In this document: piece after piece, positions 62,780-64,000 of the stretch
Layout of the letters: each line of letters starts with the position of its first letter
How positions within the stretch are numbered: position 1 is the first letter of the stretch
Source of the DNA: Hyphomicrobiaceae bacterium
GTDB taxonomy: Bacteria > Pseudomonadota > Alphaproteobacteria > Rhizobiales > Devosiaceae
Reading direction: 5' to 3'
Length of the DNA: 64,000 nt
Assembly: GCA_020638065.1 (NCBI GenBank)
Contig: JACKJG010000002.1
Span: forward strand, 256,669 to 320,668
The notes under the pieces: generated by a model
Databases searched by the model: none
What the model was told of the DNA's origin: nothing
The model's input: the letters and a program-made list of their open reading frames with translations, nothing else
Program-made: the position numbers and the translations under genes

Positions 62780-64000
62780 TTGCCAGAAATCAAGAAACGA
62801 GAACGCGCTGCAATCCTGCAGGCCCTGCGCGCCGGAGTCGTTCCCAAAATGGGACTTCAGCACATCCAGGTCGGACGTGCCCGGGAAATTGAAGAGCTCA
62901 TCAAAGACATCGATCGGATTATCGACGGGGGCTCGGCGATACGGTTCGTCATCGGTGAATATGGTTCGGGGAAGACATTCTTTCTCAATCTCATCCAGAC
63001 AGTGGCTCTCGAAAAGGGATTGGTCGTGATGTCTGCCGACCTCGCACCGGACAGGAGACTGCACGCGACTGGGGGACAGGCGCGAAACCTCTACGCAGAA
63101 ATGGCCCGCAACATGTCGACCCGCACTCGGCCGGATGGAGGAGCGTTATCAAGCGTGGTGGAACGGTTTGTGGGCCAAGCTCAACAGGAGGCAGAGAGTC
63201 GGCTTGTCCAAACGGGGGAAATCATTCGGGAAAGACTTTCGCACTTTGAAGAACTTACGGGGGGATTTGATTTCGCAGAGGTGGTTCGGCAGTACTGGTT
63301 GGGGCATGACTCAGATGACCAAGAGCTGAAAACCGCTTCGCTTCGTTGGCTGCGCGGTGAATTTTCAACAAGAACCGATGCTAGGAAGGCGCTGGGCGTC
63401 CGCACAATCATCGACGACGCGAATGTCTATGATCAACTCAAGCTCATGTCCGAGTTCGTTTGTGCGGCCGGATACAAAGGGTTGCTCGTCTCGCTGGATG
63501 AAATGGTGAATCTATTCAAACTCACATCATCGCAAGCGCGAAACGCCAACTACGAGCAACTCCTACGCATCCTGAACGACGTTCTTCAAGGCACCGCCAG
63601 CCATCTCGGTTTTCTTTTTGGAGGAACACCAGAGTTCTTAATGAACACCCGCCGCGGCCTTTACAGCTACGAGGCGCTTCAGTCTCGTCTGGCAGAAAAC
63701 ACCTTTGCGCGAAACGGGCTTTTGGACCTTTCGGGGCCAGTGCTGCGGCTGGCCAATCTCACCCCGGAAGACATGTTCGTATTGTTGAGCAACGTCCGAA
63801 ATGTTGCCCACAACTCGGCTGAGCAATTCCCAGACAGCGCGCTGGAGGCGTTCATGTTCCACTGCTCAAACCGTATTGGCGAGGCTTATTTCAGGACGCC
63901 CCGAAACACTGTGACCGCATTTGTGAACCTATTGGCGGTTCTCGAGCAAAATCCTGGGACATCGTGGGAGGATTTGGTGGAGGCCGTCGAGGTTCCAGCG
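62780..64000 (+). CDS. BrxD-like (DUF2791-type) ATP-binding protein, truncated by window end
   Basis: 407 codons remain open to the right edge. The start is probably TTG 62780 (PEIKKRERAAILQALRAG). AILQALRAGVVPKMGLQHIQVGRAREIEELI leads into Walker A GEYGSGKT (about 57-64) and the following ADLAPDRRLHATGGQAR; the Walker B strand is GLLVSLDEM (about 236-244). These match ATPases annotated as BREX system ATP-binding (BrxD/DUF2791) proteins. It follows the TerB-domain gene after 14 bases, so they form an operon; helicase or other effector genes would be expected beyond the window. Confidence 0.85.
   Translation, partial: MPEIKKRERAAILQALRAGVVPKMGLQHIQVGRAREIEELIKDIDRIIDGGSAIRFVIGEYGSGKTFFLNLIQTVALEKGLVVMSADLAPDRRLHATGGQARNLYAEMARNMSTRTRPDGGALSSVVERFVGQAQQEAESRLVQTGEIIRERLSHFEELTGGFDFAEVVRQYWLGHDSDDQELKTASLRWLRGEFSTRTDARKALGVRTIIDDANVYDQLKLMSEFVCAAGYKGLLVSLDEMVNLFKLTSSQARNANYEQLLRILNDVLQGTASHLGFLFGGTPEFLMNTRRGLYSYEALQSRLAENTFARNGLLDLSGPVLRLANLTPEDMFVLLSNVRNVAHNSAEQFPDSALEAFMFHCSNRIGEAYFRTPRNTVTAFVNLLAVLEQNPGTSWEDLVEAVEVPA

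Noticed and set aside
62780..64000. A standard BREX locus
   Set aside because: Only the BrxD-like ATPase is BREX-related; the 52-64 kb region has no PglX-type methylase, PglZ phosphatase, BrxA, BrxB or Lon-like protease.
1..64000. tRNA or rRNA genes and CRISPR arrays
   Set aside because: No cloverleaf-like or rRNA-like stretch and no regularly spaced short repeats were noticed on reading; a tRNAscan or CRISPR search could not be run.

Overview
The window looks like the chromosome of a GC-rich alphaproteobacterium, most likely of the Hyphomicrobiales. The grounds are the overall base composition, the gene families present (Tat-exported sugar-binding proteins, FCD-type GntR regulators, the IS6-type transposase, the ParB-methylase/DUF5681/terminase trio) and frequent TTG and GTG starts. 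I saw no rRNA, tRNA or CRISPR array. This placement is inference from gene content; no marker gene is present.

Left part (1-19.6 kb). After the tail of a small membrane protein comes a translationally coupled pair: a large multi-spanning membrane protein and a double zinc-ribbon protein. Next is a lipid-like polyketide locus. It holds an MMPL/RND exporter, an AEC-type carrier, a GT4 glycosyltransferase, a CAT-fold acyltransferase, a PLP-dependent alpha-oxoamine synthase, a highly reducing type I polyketide synthase (KS-AT-DH-degenerate MT-ER-KR-ACP, no thioesterase) and a short-chain reductase. The layout suggests that the oxoamine synthase releases the polyketide chain onto an amino acid. 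The product would be a sphingoid-like amino ketone that is then reduced, acylated, glycosylated and exported.

Middle part A (20-38 kb). This is a sugar-acid regulon with three SDR dehydrogenases, a mutarotase-like protein, an RraA-like protein, a UxuA-family dehydratase, an FMN alpha-hydroxyacid oxidase, an SMP-30 lactonase and two intracellular glycosidases. It also has a complete ABC sugar importer and a GntR/FCD regulator. Related operator-like sequences lie at four of its control regions. Together the enzymes fit a non-phosphorylating oxidative route for a hexose or 6-deoxyhexose, possibly ending in pyruvate plus lactate.

Middle part B (38-52 kb). A doubly inactivated IS3-family element separates part A from a lower-GC, L-fucose-type cluster. 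That cluster has ABC permeases and binding protein without an ATPase, a second GntR with its own operator pair, an SDR, a RhaM-like mutarotase, an aldo-keto reductase and a GH29 alpha-L-fucosidase. Two IS6-family copies follow, enclosing a scrap of RTX-repeat coding DNA. They sit against a broken LacI-controlled ABC operon.

Right part (52-64 kb). This looks like an accessory island. It holds a ParB-methylase/DUF5681/terminase module with no other phage genes, a secreted staphylococcal-nuclease-like protein, a possible PD-(D/E)XK nuclease, small unknown genes and an XRE regulator with inverted repeats over its start codon. At the edge is a two-gene unit: a membrane-spanning protein joining a periplasmic peptidoglycan-binding domain to cytoplasmic TerB_N/TerB_C domains, followed by a BrxD-like (DUF2791-type) ATPase cut by the window end. 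This last unit resembles Ter/BREX-associated stress or defence operons and is the best candidate for an undescribed system.
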